Part shown: positions 16,819 through 24,453 of the stretch, one piece after another
How the letters are laid out: every line of letters starts with the position of its first letter
Numbering within the stretch: the stretch's first letter is position 1
DNA from: Streptomyces sp. RPT161
Lineage (GTDB): Bacteria > Actinomycetota > Actinomycetes > Streptomycetales > Streptomycetaceae
Assembly (NCBI RefSeq): GCF_027533845.1
Contig: NZ_JAPZVN010000033.1
Coordinates: forward strand, 1-52,951
Direction: 5' to 3'
DNA: 52,951 nt
Position numbers and translations under genes: made by a program
Notes under the pieces: generated by a model
Seen by the model: only the letters and a program-made list of their open reading frames with translations
Databases searched by the model: none
Told to the model about the DNA's origin: nothing

Positions 16819-17819
16819 CAGTCCCTCAGCTCCTTTCCGGTGAGGCTGATGAACACCGTCTCCAGGGTGCTCTCGGCGATCGACAGATCGACCAGTTGGA
16901 AGCCGCCGGACTCGGCGCTGGCCATCACCCGGGGCAGGATCCGGTCGCCACCCTTGACCTGGAGCTCCAGCCCACCGTCCACCATCCGGGTGCGCACCAC
17001 ACCGTCGATGTCCCGGCGCAGCCGTGCCGCAAGCGGGCCCGGGTCGCCGCTGGTGGCCACCGTGACCACCGTGTCGGCGCCGAGGCTCCGTTTGAGCGCG
17101 TCGGGGGTGTCCAGTGCCAGGATCCGGCCGTGGTCGATGATCGCAACCCGGTCGCAGAGGTGGTCGGCCTCCTCCATGTTGTGCGTGGTGAGCAGGATCG
17201 TCTGGCCCTCGGCGATCAACTGGTCCAGGACCTCCCAGAGCGCCAGTCGGCTCTGCGGGTCCAGCCCCGCCGTCGGTTCGTCCAGGAAGAGCACGGCCGG
17301 GCGGTGGAAGATCGCCCGCGCCACCAGCAACCGCTGGGCCATGCCGCCGGACAGCGCGTACACCGAGGAGTCCGCCCACTTCGACAGCCGGAACTGAGCG
17401 AGGAGTTCGTCGGCCATCCGGCGCGATCGCCGGGCCGGGATGCCGAACAGCAGACCGTGGAAGTACAGGTTCTCCCGCACCGTCAGCGACCGGTCCAGGG
17501 TGTTCTGCTGGGTGACCACGGCGATGACCTGCTTGGCCAGTGCGGGTTGGGCGATGACGTCGACCCCGCCGACGTACGCGGAGCCCGCGGTCGGGATGAC
17601 CCGGGTGGTGAGCATCCCGACCGTGGTGGTCTTGCCCGCGCCGTTCGGGCCGAGCAGCCCGAAGATCTCGCCCTGGTAAACGCACAGGTCCAGCCGGTCC
17701 ACGGCGGCGAAGTCGGTCTTCGGATAGACCTTGGTCAGACCGCGCGTACGGATGACGGGCTCCCGTCCGTCGACCGCCGCCGTGCCGTACCGCTCCGCTT
17801 CCGTCTCCGGCGTCCCCAT
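16818..17819 (-). CDS. ABC exporter ATP-binding protein, DrrA-like
   Basis: The 333-residue ATPase has Walker A GPNGAGKTT, Q-loop VVTQQNT, a signature LSGGMAQRL (Met-Ala in place of the usual Gln-Gln/Arg context), Walker B VLFLDEPTAGLD and the H-loop His in LTTHNMEEAD. The C-terminal 90 residues (from about 240) form the DrrA-type extension ending ETVFISLTGKELRD. It is co-translated with the permease that follows it. The family gives drug or pigment efflux. Confidence 0.94.
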   Translation of the reverse strand: MGTPETEAERYGTAAVDGREPVIRTRGLTKVYPKTDFAAVDRLDLCVYQGEIFGLLGPNGAGKTTTVGMLTTRVIPTAGSAYVGGVDVIAQPALAKQVIAVVTQQNTLDRSLTVRENLYFHGLLFGIPARRSRRMADELLAQFRLSKWADSSVYALSGGMAQRLLVARAIFHRPAVLFLDEPTAGLDPQSRLALWEVLDQLIAEGQTILLTTHNMEEADHLCDRVAIIDHGRILALDTPDALKRSLGADTVVTVATSGDPGPLAARLRRDIDGVVRTRMVDGGLELQVKGGDRILPRVMASAESGGFQLVDLSIAESTLETVFISLTGKELRD

Positions 17820-17894
17820 GGCTCACCTCGCCGCATCAGGCCCCGGGGCACCCTCCATCGTCCGCCAGTGATGCGGTCGGTACAACCGCGGACG

Positions 17895-18887
17895 CTACGG
17901 CAGCGCCGCGGACCGGTGGGCGGCGAGGTCGGCCAGCGTCGGCGGATCGGCGCCCGGGCGGCCGCAGGTCAGCGCTGCGACCAGGTTGGCCCGCGCCAGC
18001 GCGGCCGTCACGGCGGCGTCCAGCTCCGGGGCGGCGGTCGCCGCCCGCAGCCTGGTGCGCGGCGTCGAGTCGGCTCCGGCCGGTACGTCGCCGAGCAGCC
18101 CGGCGCCCAGCAGGCCGCTGAGCAGGCCCGCCATGAACGCGTCACCCGCACCCACGGTGTCCACCACCCGTACCGCGGGCACCGGCACATCGCAGCCGCC
18201 CGCCCGCCAGAAGACGCCCGTACTGTCCGACCCCCGGGTCAGCACCACCAGGGACGGCCCGGAAGCCGTCCACCCGGCCGCCACCTCCTCCGGCCGCCGC
18301 TCGGGGTAGAGCCAGGCGAGGTCCTCCTGGCTGGCCTTCACCACGTCGCTGGCCGCCACGAACGTCTCCACCCGTGGCCGCTCCGCCTCGGCGCCGCCCA
18401 GCAGGCTGGGCCGCAGGTTCGGGTCGTACGAGACGGTGGACACCGCGCGGGCGGCGCGCACCGCCGCCTCCACGTGGGGCGCGCCTGGCGCGAGCGCGGT
18501 GGCGATGGAACCGGTGTGCAGATGCCCCACAGCCCCTTCCCGCACCAGCCCGAGGGTGCTCGGTGGCATCTCCCAGTGCAGGTCGAAGGTGTAGGTGGCC
18601 GAACCGTGCTTGTCCAGGACCGCGGTCGCGGTTGGCGAGGGCCCGGGCACCACCGAGCCGTCCGTCAACTCCACACCGCTGCCCACCAGATGGCGCAGCA
18701 GTTCCTGCCCGTTGTGGTCCTGGCCGATCCTGGTGGCCAGCCGCACCGGGTGGCCGAGCCGGGCCAGACCGAGGGCGACGTTCGCCGGACTGCCGCCCGG
18801 GCGGGCGCTGCGGCTGCCGTCCGGGCCGCACAGGACATCGGTGAGCGCCTCTCCGATGACGAGCACCGGCGGTTGTGACGGGGTCAT
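17895..18887 (-). CDS. PfkB-family sugar kinase, fructokinase-like
   Basis: The 330-residue kinase has the N-terminal PfkB signature GGSPANVALGLARLG (about 31-45) and the C-terminal signature DTVGAGDAFMAGL with the catalytic Asp and anion hole. The closest pattern is fructokinase/ribokinase. It is the last gene of a minus-strand run with a sugar ABC importer and a zinc dehydrogenase, 52 bases after the dehydrogenase. That order suggests polyol oxidation to a ketose and then phosphorylation. An Ala-rich insert near residues 250-285 is an oddity of this copy. Confidence 0.93.
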   Translation of the reverse strand: MTPSQPPVLVIGEALTDVLCGPDGSRSARPGGSPANVALGLARLGHPVRLATRIGQDHNGQELLRHLVGSGVELTDGSVVPGPSPTATAVLDKHGSATYTFDLHWEMPPSTLGLVREGAVGHLHTGSIATALAPGAPHVEAAVRAARAVSTVSYDPNLRPSLLGGAEAERPRVETFVAASDVVKASQEDLAWLYPERRPEEVAAGWTASGPSLVVLTRGSDSTGVFWRAGGCDVPVPAVRVVDTVGAGDAFMAGLLSGLLGAGLLGDVPAGADSTPRTRLRAATAAPELDAAVTAALARANLVAALTCGRPGADPPTLADLAAHRSAALP

Positions 18888-18939
18888 GGCGTGTTCCTCG
18901 GCGTCGGCGGCGGGCTCGGAGAACCGAGCTTAGGGGACC

Positions 18940-19929
18940 TCACGGCAGCACCTGGATCTTGCGGCCCCTGCCCGCCCGGAAGCGGTCCAGGGCCGAGGCG
19001 TAGTCGTCCAGCGGCAGCCGGTCGCTGATGAAGACCTCAGGGTCGAGCACTCCCATGCTGAACAGCTCGGCGGCCCGCTCGTAACTGTGCAGCACCGCCA
19101 TGGAACCGGTGATGGTGATCTCCTGGTTGTAGATCCGGTACGGCTCGATGGTGGCCCGGGCCGCGTAGTCGGAGACCCCGAACTGCAGATACGTACCGCC
19201 CTTGCCGACCCGGCCGAGTGCGTCCTGGATCGCCTTCTCGTTGCCGGTGGCGTCGATCACGACGTCCCAGCCGCGCGGCCGTTCGATCTCGTCGGCCGAG
19301 ATGACCGCGGAGCTGCAGCCCAACTGCTCGGCGGTGGCCAGCCGTTCGCGGTTCAGATCGACCATGTCCACCGAGGCGGCGCCGGTGAGCTTGGCCAGTT
19401 GAAGCATCATCAGGCCCATGGTCCCGGACCCGTAGATCAGTACATGGGTGGCCAACTCGTTGCGCAGGATGTCGTATCCGCGTACCGCGCAGGACAGCGG
19501 TTCGATCAGCGCCGCGTCCTCGGTGCGGACGTGGTCCGGCAGCTTCACGCAGTTGGCGGCGGGCGCCACGGCGTACTGCGCGGCGCCGCCCGCGGTGCTG
19601 ACCCCGATCGCCGCCCAGCGCTCGCACAGGTTGTTGCGGCCACGACGGCAGTAGTAGCACTCGTGGCAGTACAGCGACGGATCCACCGCGACCCGGTCCC
19701 CGTCGCGAAGTTCGTCGACCTGCGAGCCGACCGCCACCACGCGTCCGGCGAACTCATGGCCGGGCACCACCGGCAGGGTGGGTGCGAACTCGCCCTGGAG
19801 GATGTGCAGATCGGTGCCGCACAGCCCGCAGGCCGCCACCTCGACCACCACCTCCCGAGGGCCCGGAGTGGGGTCGGGAACCTCTGCGACCTCCACCGAA
19901 CCGACGCCGGTGATGATGGCTGCCTTCAT
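18940..19929 (-). CDS. Zinc-dependent polyol/alcohol dehydrogenase (MDR family)
   Basis: The 329-residue protein has catalytic zinc ligands in CGLCGTD (Cys37) and GHEF (His58, Glu59), a structural zinc loop with Cys88, Cys91, Cys94 and Cys102 (CHECYYCRRGRNNLC), and the Rossmann motif GSGTMGL. Similarity is to sorbitol and threonine dehydrogenases of the MDR superfamily. The ATG overlaps the stop of the upstream permease by four bases (ATGA). In context it would oxidise the imported polyol with NAD(P)+. The exact polyol (sorbitol, mannitol, arabitol or other) cannot be read from the sequence. Confidence 0.93.
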   Translation of the reverse strand: MKAAIITGVGSVEVAEVPDPTPGPREVVVEVAACGLCGTDLHILQGEFAPTLPVVPGHEFAGRVVAVGSQVDELRDGDRVAVDPSLYCHECYYCRRGRNNLCERWAAIGVSTAGGAAQYAVAPAANCVKLPDHVRTEDAALIEPLSCAVRGYDILRNELATHVLIYGSGTMGLMMLQLAKLTGAASVDMVDLNRERLATAEQLGCSSAVISADEIERPRGWDVVIDATGNEKAIQDALGRVGKGGTYLQFGVSDYAARATIEPYRIYNQEITITGSMAVLHSYERAAELFSMGVLDPEVFISDRLPLDDYASALDRFRAGRGRKIQVLP

Positions 19930-20756
19930 TTGACTGCTCCTAGCGACAGGCCCTGGACGAGCTTGTCCTGGGCGGCGAACCCGGCGATCAGCACGGGCAG
20001 GGAGATACAGGTCGCGGCCGCGCAGACCTTCGCCAGGAACAGGCCCTGACTGGTGACGAAGCTGGTGAGGAAGACCGGTGCGGTACCCGCCACCACGCCG
20101 GTCAGTACACGCGCGAACAGCAACTCGTTCCAACTGAAGATGAAGGAGATCAACGCGGTCGCGGCGATTCCGGGCATCGCCACCGGAGCGACGATCCGCA
20201 GCAGCGTGGTCGGCAACCGGGCGCCGTCGATGGCGGACGCCTCCAGGATCTCCACCGGTACCTCGGCGAGGAACGAGCGCATCATCCACACCGCGATCGG
20301 CAGGTTCATCGAGGTGTAGAGGATGACCAACAGCCAGATGTTGTCCAGCATGGCGAGGTGCTCGGCGATCAGATAGACCGGTAGCAGCGCCGCGACCGCG
20401 GGCAACATCTTGGTGGACAGGAAGAAGAACAGGACGTCGGACCACTTGCGCACCGGCTTGATGGACAGCGCGTACGCGGCCGGTATCGCCAGCACCAGGA
20501 CCAGGAGGGTGGACATCACGCTGGCGGTCAGGGAGTTGAGCAGCGGTGGCCACGGGCTGAGCCCGCCTCCGGCGCCGAAGAACTCCCGGTAGCCCTGGAG
20601 CGTCAGGGCGGCGCCGGGACTCGGCGGATTGGTCGCCGCGTCCTGCTCGCTGTGCAGCGAGGTCAGCACCATCCACAGCACCGGCAGCACGAACAGCACA
20701 CCCGCGATCCAGGCCAGCAGCGTCCAGACCGCGCCCCGTCGGGCCGTAGAAGTCAT
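19926..20756 (-). CDS. Sugar/polyol ABC importer permease, MalG type
   Basis: The 276-residue protein has six predicted membrane segments and the EAA loop (VEILEASAIDGARLPTTLLRIVAPVAMPGI). It overlaps by four bases both the preceding permease gene and the following dehydrogenase gene. It pairs with the MalF-type permease and the lipoprotein. No dedicated ATPase gene is present in the operon, as in many Streptomyces systems that use a shared MsiK ATPase. Confidence 0.94.
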   Translation of the reverse strand: MTSTARRGAVWTLLAWIAGVLFVLPVLWMVLTSLHSEQDAATNPPSPGAALTLQGYREFFGAGGGLSPWPPLLNSLTASVMSTLLVLVLAIPAAYALSIKPVRKWSDVLFFFLSTKMLPAVAALLPVYLIAEHLAMLDNIWLLVILYTSMNLPIAVWMMRSFLAEVPVEILEASAIDGARLPTTLLRIVAPVAMPGIAATALISFIFSWNELLFARVLTGVVAGTAPVFLTSFVTSQGLFLAKVCAAATCISLPVLIAGFAAQDKLVQGLSLGAVK

Positions 20757-21721
20757 CGGGATCCCTCCTGGCTGAGCAGGGACGACACGGTACGCAGTGC
20801 GAAGGTCGCCACGATGATCGAGCCGATCACCACCACGACGCCCTCGGCGGACGCCTGACCGTAGTCATGGGCCTGGTAGAAGGTCTGGTAGATGCTGTAC
20901 GGCAGGTTGGCGGTGCCCAGGCCGCCGGAGGTGATCGTGAAGACCGCGTCGAAGTTCTGCACCACGTACACCGAGCCGAGCAGCGCCGCGAGTTCGAGGT
21001 AGCGGCGCAGGTGCGGCAGCGTCAGATAGCGGAAGATCTGCCAGCTGCCAGCGCCGTCGACGGTGGCCGCCTCGACCGCGTCCAACTGCCTGCTCTGCAG
21101 CCCGGCGAGCAGGATCAGCATCATGAACGGGGTCCACTGCCAGATCAGCGAGACCTCAACCGCCAGCAGCGGAGTGTGCGAGATCCAGTCCGGCTGCGGA
21201 GCGTGGTGGCTGCCGAACAGTCGCCACACCCAGTCGAGCACGCCGTTGATGACACCGTACGACGCGTTGTACAGGGCGTGCTTCCACAGCAGCGCGGAGG
21301 CGACCGGCACGATCAGGAACGGTGTGATCAGCAGGGTGCGTACGATGCCCCGGCCCCGGAAGCGCCGGTCCAGCAGCAGCGCGAGGCCGAGCCCGAGCAA
21401 CAGGCTCACCACCACGACGGTCGCGGTCAGCACGATGGTGGTGAGCACCGAGGAGCGCAGCATCGGATCCTCGAACACCGTCTGGTAGTTGGTCAGCCCG
21501 GTGAAACGGCGGTTCTGCGGGGCCAGGGCGTTCCACTGCATGAACGAGATCACCAGGGTTGCCACGAACGGCAGTTGGGTCACCACGACCATGAACACCA
21601 GCGCGGGAAGCAGCGGGGCGCGGCGCGCCCATGCCCTGGCCCGTTCTCCGGTCCGCTTGGCGGACCCGCTGCGGTCGAGTGGTGCGGTGGGGGTGAGGGG
21701 ATAGGTTGCGTTCGTACTCAT
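20753..21721 (-). CDS. Sugar/polyol ABC importer permease, MalF type
   Basis: The 322-residue protein has about six membrane segments starting after a basic N-terminus (residues 1-33) and the EAA loop (LDAVEAATVDGAGSWQIFRYLTLPHLRRYL). It is located between the binding-protein gene (45-base gap) and the partner permease (four-base overlap). Confidence 0.94.
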   Translation of the reverse strand: MSTNATYPLTPTAPLDRSGSAKRTGERARAWARRAPLLPALVFMVVVTQLPFVATLVISFMQWNALAPQNRRFTGLTNYQTVFEDPMLRSSVLTTIVLTATVVVVSLLLGLGLALLLDRRFRGRGIVRTLLITPFLIVPVASALLWKHALYNASYGVINGVLDWVWRLFGSHHAPQPDWISHTPLLAVEVSLIWQWTPFMMLILLAGLQSRQLDAVEAATVDGAGSWQIFRYLTLPHLRRYLELAALLGSVYVVQNFDAVFTITSGGLGTANLPYSIYQTFYQAHDYGQASAEGVVVVIGSIIVATFALRTVSSLLSQEGSR

Positions 21722-21766
21722 GCCTGCTCTCCGCTCCGTACGAAGCGTTCAGTCGCGGCGGCGGTG

Positions 21767-23146
21767 TCACTTGGCATAGGTCGCGGCGACCCTCGCGGCG
21801 AGTTTCTGGCTGTCCTTGAGCGCCTGTGCGACGCTGGTCTGTCCGGCGATGGCCGAACTGAGGCTCTGCGAGACCCGGGTGCCCAGCGAGGAGAACTCGG
21901 GAATGCCGACGAACTGGATACCGGGGGCCGGTCGCGGCTGTACGCCGGGGTGTTCGGGGTCCGCGCTGTCGATCGCGGTCTTGGTGGCGTTCGCGAAGGC
22001 GGCGGAGGCGCGCAGGTAGTCGGGATCGCTGTAGGTGGACGCCCGTTTGCCCGCGGGCACCCTTGACCAGCCGAGTTCCCTGCCGACCAGTTGCTCGTAC
22101 TGCTTGCTGGTCGCCCAGTCGATGAACTTCCAGGCGTCGTCCTGGTGCTTGCTGGCCTTCTGCAGTGCGAACGCCCAGGTGTAGAGCCAGCCGGAATCGC
22201 GGGTCCGCTCCACCGGGGCCGGCGCGTATCCGATCTTCCCGGCCACCGGGGATCCGGCGCCGTCCAGCGAACCTGCCGCCGCGGTGGAGTCGTACCACAT
22301 GGCGACCTTGCCCTGCTGGAGGTCGTTGAGGCATTCGGTGTATCCGGACTGCGCGGCGCCCGCCTCACCGTGTGATCGCAGCAATCCCACATAGAAGTTC
22401 GCCGCGCGGGTGAACTCGGGGCTGTCCAACCGCGCCTTCCAGTCCTTGGTGAACCAGGTGCCGCCGAAGGTGTTCACCACCGTGGTGAACGGCGCCGCCA
22501 TCTGGCCCCAACCGGGTTGGCCGCGCAGGCAGATGCCCCGCATCCCGGGCTGTGCGCCGTCCAACTTGGCGGCCAGGTCCGCCACTTGGGTCCAGGTCGG
22601 CCGGGTGGGCATGGTGAGTCCCTTGGCGGCCAACAGGTCCTTGCGGTACATCAGGAACGACGATTCGCCGTAGAACGGCTCGGCGTAGATGCGGCCGTCG
22701 CTCGCGGTCAACGAACGCCGAATCGGGGTGAGTACGTCCTGTTGGTCGTACGATGGATCGCGCGCGGCGCGTTGGCCCAGCGGGGAAAGCCAGCCGTTCC
22801 TGGCGTAGAACGGCACTTCGTAGTTGCTGATGGAGGCGACGTCGTATTCGGCGGCCTGGCTGGAGAAGTCCTGGCTGATCTTGTCGCGGACGTCGTCCTC
22901 GGGCAGCAGGGTGAAATTCACCTTGATGCCGGTCTGCCGGGTGAAATGCTCGGCGGTCAGCTTCTGCAGATCCACCATCTGCGGGTTGTTGACCATCAGC
23001 ACGTTGATGGTGTGGCGGTGTGGTCCGCCGCCGAGTTCGTCCCCGCCCGCTCCGGCGCAGCCGCTCAGTAGCAGCGCGGCGCAGGCAACCAGAACGCCGA
23101 GGCGGCGGGCCGGGGAACGCGGTGTTTTTGACATGCGGGTGGTCAT
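21767..23146 (-). CDS. Extracellular solute-binding lipoprotein of a sugar/polyol ABC importer
   Basis: This is a 459-residue family 1 solute-binding protein. The N-terminus MTTRMSKTPRSPARRLGVLV, hydrophobic core and lipobox LLLSGC (Cys around residue 32) mark a lipoprotein signal. The body has the typical KLTAEHFTRQTGIKVNF start and WTKDW..., VAMWYDSTAAAGSL and YTWAFALQKASKHQDDAWKFI features. The ATG at 23146 fits the signal length; the frame extends upstream into the hairpin region, which is unlikely to be coding. An internal ATG at 23134 is an alternative. It is the first transport gene after deoR. Confidence 0.93.
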   Translation of the reverse strand: MTTRMSKTPRSPARRLGVLVACAALLLSGCAGAGGDELGGGPHRHTINVLMVNNPQMVDLQKLTAEHFTRQTGIKVNFTLLPEDDVRDKISQDFSSQAAEYDVASISNYEVPFYARNGWLSPLGQRAARDPSYDQQDVLTPIRRSLTASDGRIYAEPFYGESSFLMYRKDLLAAKGLTMPTRPTWTQVADLAAKLDGAQPGMRGICLRGQPGWGQMAAPFTTVVNTFGGTWFTKDWKARLDSPEFTRAANFYVGLLRSHGEAGAAQSGYTECLNDLQQGKVAMWYDSTAAAGSLDGAGSPVAGKIGYAPAPVERTRDSGWLYTWAFALQKASKHQDDAWKFIDWATSKQYEQLVGRELGWSRVPAGKRASTYSDPDYLRASAAFANATKTAIDSADPEHPGVQPRPAPGIQFVGIPEFSSLGTRVSQSLSSAIAGQTSVAQALKDSQKLAARVAATYAK

Positions 23147-23178
23147 GATGGGCGCTTTCCGGGGAGAGACAAGGGGGG

Positions 23179-23227
23179 TTGTGGGGGCCTGCCCCCACGA
23201 AGGGGGCGTGCGGGCAGGCCCCCACAA
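23179..23227 (-). promoter_or_regulatory. Strong inverted repeat with two alternative hairpins between deoR and the binding-protein gene
   Basis: Perfect 16-base arms TTGTGGGGGCCTGCCC (23179-23194) and GGGCAGGCCCCCACAA (23212-23227) flank a 17-base loop. The left arm can also fold on its own with the loop start: GTGGGGGC-CT-GCCCCCAC (23181-23198). The two folds exclude each other. The element begins two bases upstream of the deoR stop. It could be a terminator/attenuator that lowers transport-gene expression from the deoR promoter, or it could protect the 3' end. No U-run follows. Confidence 0.65.
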
Positions 23228-23229
23228 GC

Positions 23230-23991
23230 TCAAACCCGCTGCACCTGGGGTCCGAGCAGCGAGTAGCGGTGGGCCTCGGCGGCGGACAGTCCGGTGTCGG
23301 TGACTATGGTCTCGAAGTCACCGACGTCCGCGAACCGGCAGAAGCTGTTGGCCCCGAACTTGCTGTGGAAGCCCAGGAACACCCGCCTGCGTGCCGAGCG
23401 CACCGCCTGTGACTTGACCGCGGCCACCGCCGGATCGGGAGTGGTCAGGCCGAACTCGCGGGAGATGCCGTTGGCCCCGAGGAAGGCCAGGTCGATCACG
23501 AAGGTGGAGAGCATCTCGGTGGCCCAGGAGCCGACCGAGGCCAGTGTCCTGCCACGGACGCGGCCACCGAGGAGCAGGACGGTGATGTCGTCCGACTCCG
23601 CCACGGCGGCGGCGGTGGCCAGCGAGGCGGTCACGATGGTGAGCTTCCGGCCGGCGGGCAGCATGGAGGTGAGGAGCTGCGGGGTGTACCCCTCGTCCAC
23701 GAACACCGTCTCCGCGTCGCCGAGGAGGCGTACCGCCGCCGCGGCGATGCGGCGTTTGTCCGCCACGTTCTGGTTCTCGCGGCGGGCCAGGCTGGTCTCG
23801 AAGCCCGCGCTCTCCACCGGATAGGCACCGCCATGGGTACGGCGGACCAGTCCTCTGTGTTCCAGGTCGCGTAGATCGCGGCGGACGGTCTCGGGCGCCA
23901 CACCGAATTCGGTGGCGGCGGCCGTCACCTCGACCCGGCCTTCGTGCCGGGCGAGGGCGAGGATTCGGTGTTGCCGTTCCTCCGCTGTCAT
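23230..23991 (-). CDS. DeoR-family transcriptional regulator of the sugar/polyol operon
   Basis: The 253-residue protein has the N-terminal HTH RQHRILALARHEGRVEVTAAATEFGVAPETVRRDLRDLE and a C-terminal sugar-phosphate-sensing fold (DEGYTPQLLTSML, TASLATAAAV, LLGGRVRGRTLASVG, AFLGANGIS). ATG at 23991 has GGAGG at 10 bases. Such proteins usually repress and are released by a phosphorylated sugar, which the PfkB kinase of the same operon could supply. It is the promoter-proximal gene of the six-gene minus-strand set. Confidence 0.93.
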   Translation of the reverse strand: MTAEERQHRILALARHEGRVEVTAAATEFGVAPETVRRDLRDLEHRGLVRRTHGGAYPVESAGFETSLARRENQNVADKRRIAAAAVRLLGDAETVFVDEGYTPQLLTSMLPAGRKLTIVTASLATAAAVAESDDITVLLLGGRVRGRTLASVGSWATEMLSTFVIDLAFLGANGISREFGLTTPDPAVAAVKSQAVRSARRRVFLGFHSKFGANSFCRFADVGDFETIVTDTGLSAAEAHRYSLLGPQVQRV

Positions 23992-24453
23992 GACACTGCC
24001 CGCCTCCTTCCCGTGCACCGCCGGACTTTTTGTCTGATCGGGCATGTGCGGCCCGCTTCTGCCCGCCCGAGAGTTATATCAACGGGGTACGCCCACGGGT
24101 TGGTCCGGAACTGGGAAAGTTGTGCCCGGTTTTCTGTGCCTTGGATATCGAGTTTACGCAGGTGGGCGCGGTACGCCTGGTGGAAGCGAGTGGCTTCTCG
24201 CCCTTGTGGGTGTCCGTTCGGTGCCCGGGTCCGTTCGGGCATGGCGCCACTCCGTCCGGCGGGGGCCGGAGCGCCTGGCTTGCGAACCCTGGCGGTACGG
24301 GTTCGCCGGGAGTACACCTGGAATCCTCCCGCGTGAGCCTCAATGCCCCGCAAACCAGGCAGGTTTGACCGAAAGCGATCGGCTGTGGCGGCGTAACTAC
24401 ACTGCTGGATGGTGTTTTTAGGCCAGATCAGCAGAGAAACGGGGAGTTTACTG
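23992..24453. promoter_or_regulatory. Divergent promoter region of deoR and the NRPS gene
   Basis: This 460-base region separates the two divergent genes. GGGGAG at 24441-24446 is the ribosome site of the NRPS gene. TTGACC at 24365-24370 could be a -35 element, but no -10 hexamer stands at 16-19 bases from it, so no promoter is assigned. Confidence 0.4.

Noticed and set aside
16800-18878. 692-codon plus-strand frame opposite the ABC ATPase and PfkB genes
   Set aside because: The opposite strand has unambiguous Walker and PfkB motifs. This frame has only low-complexity sequence.
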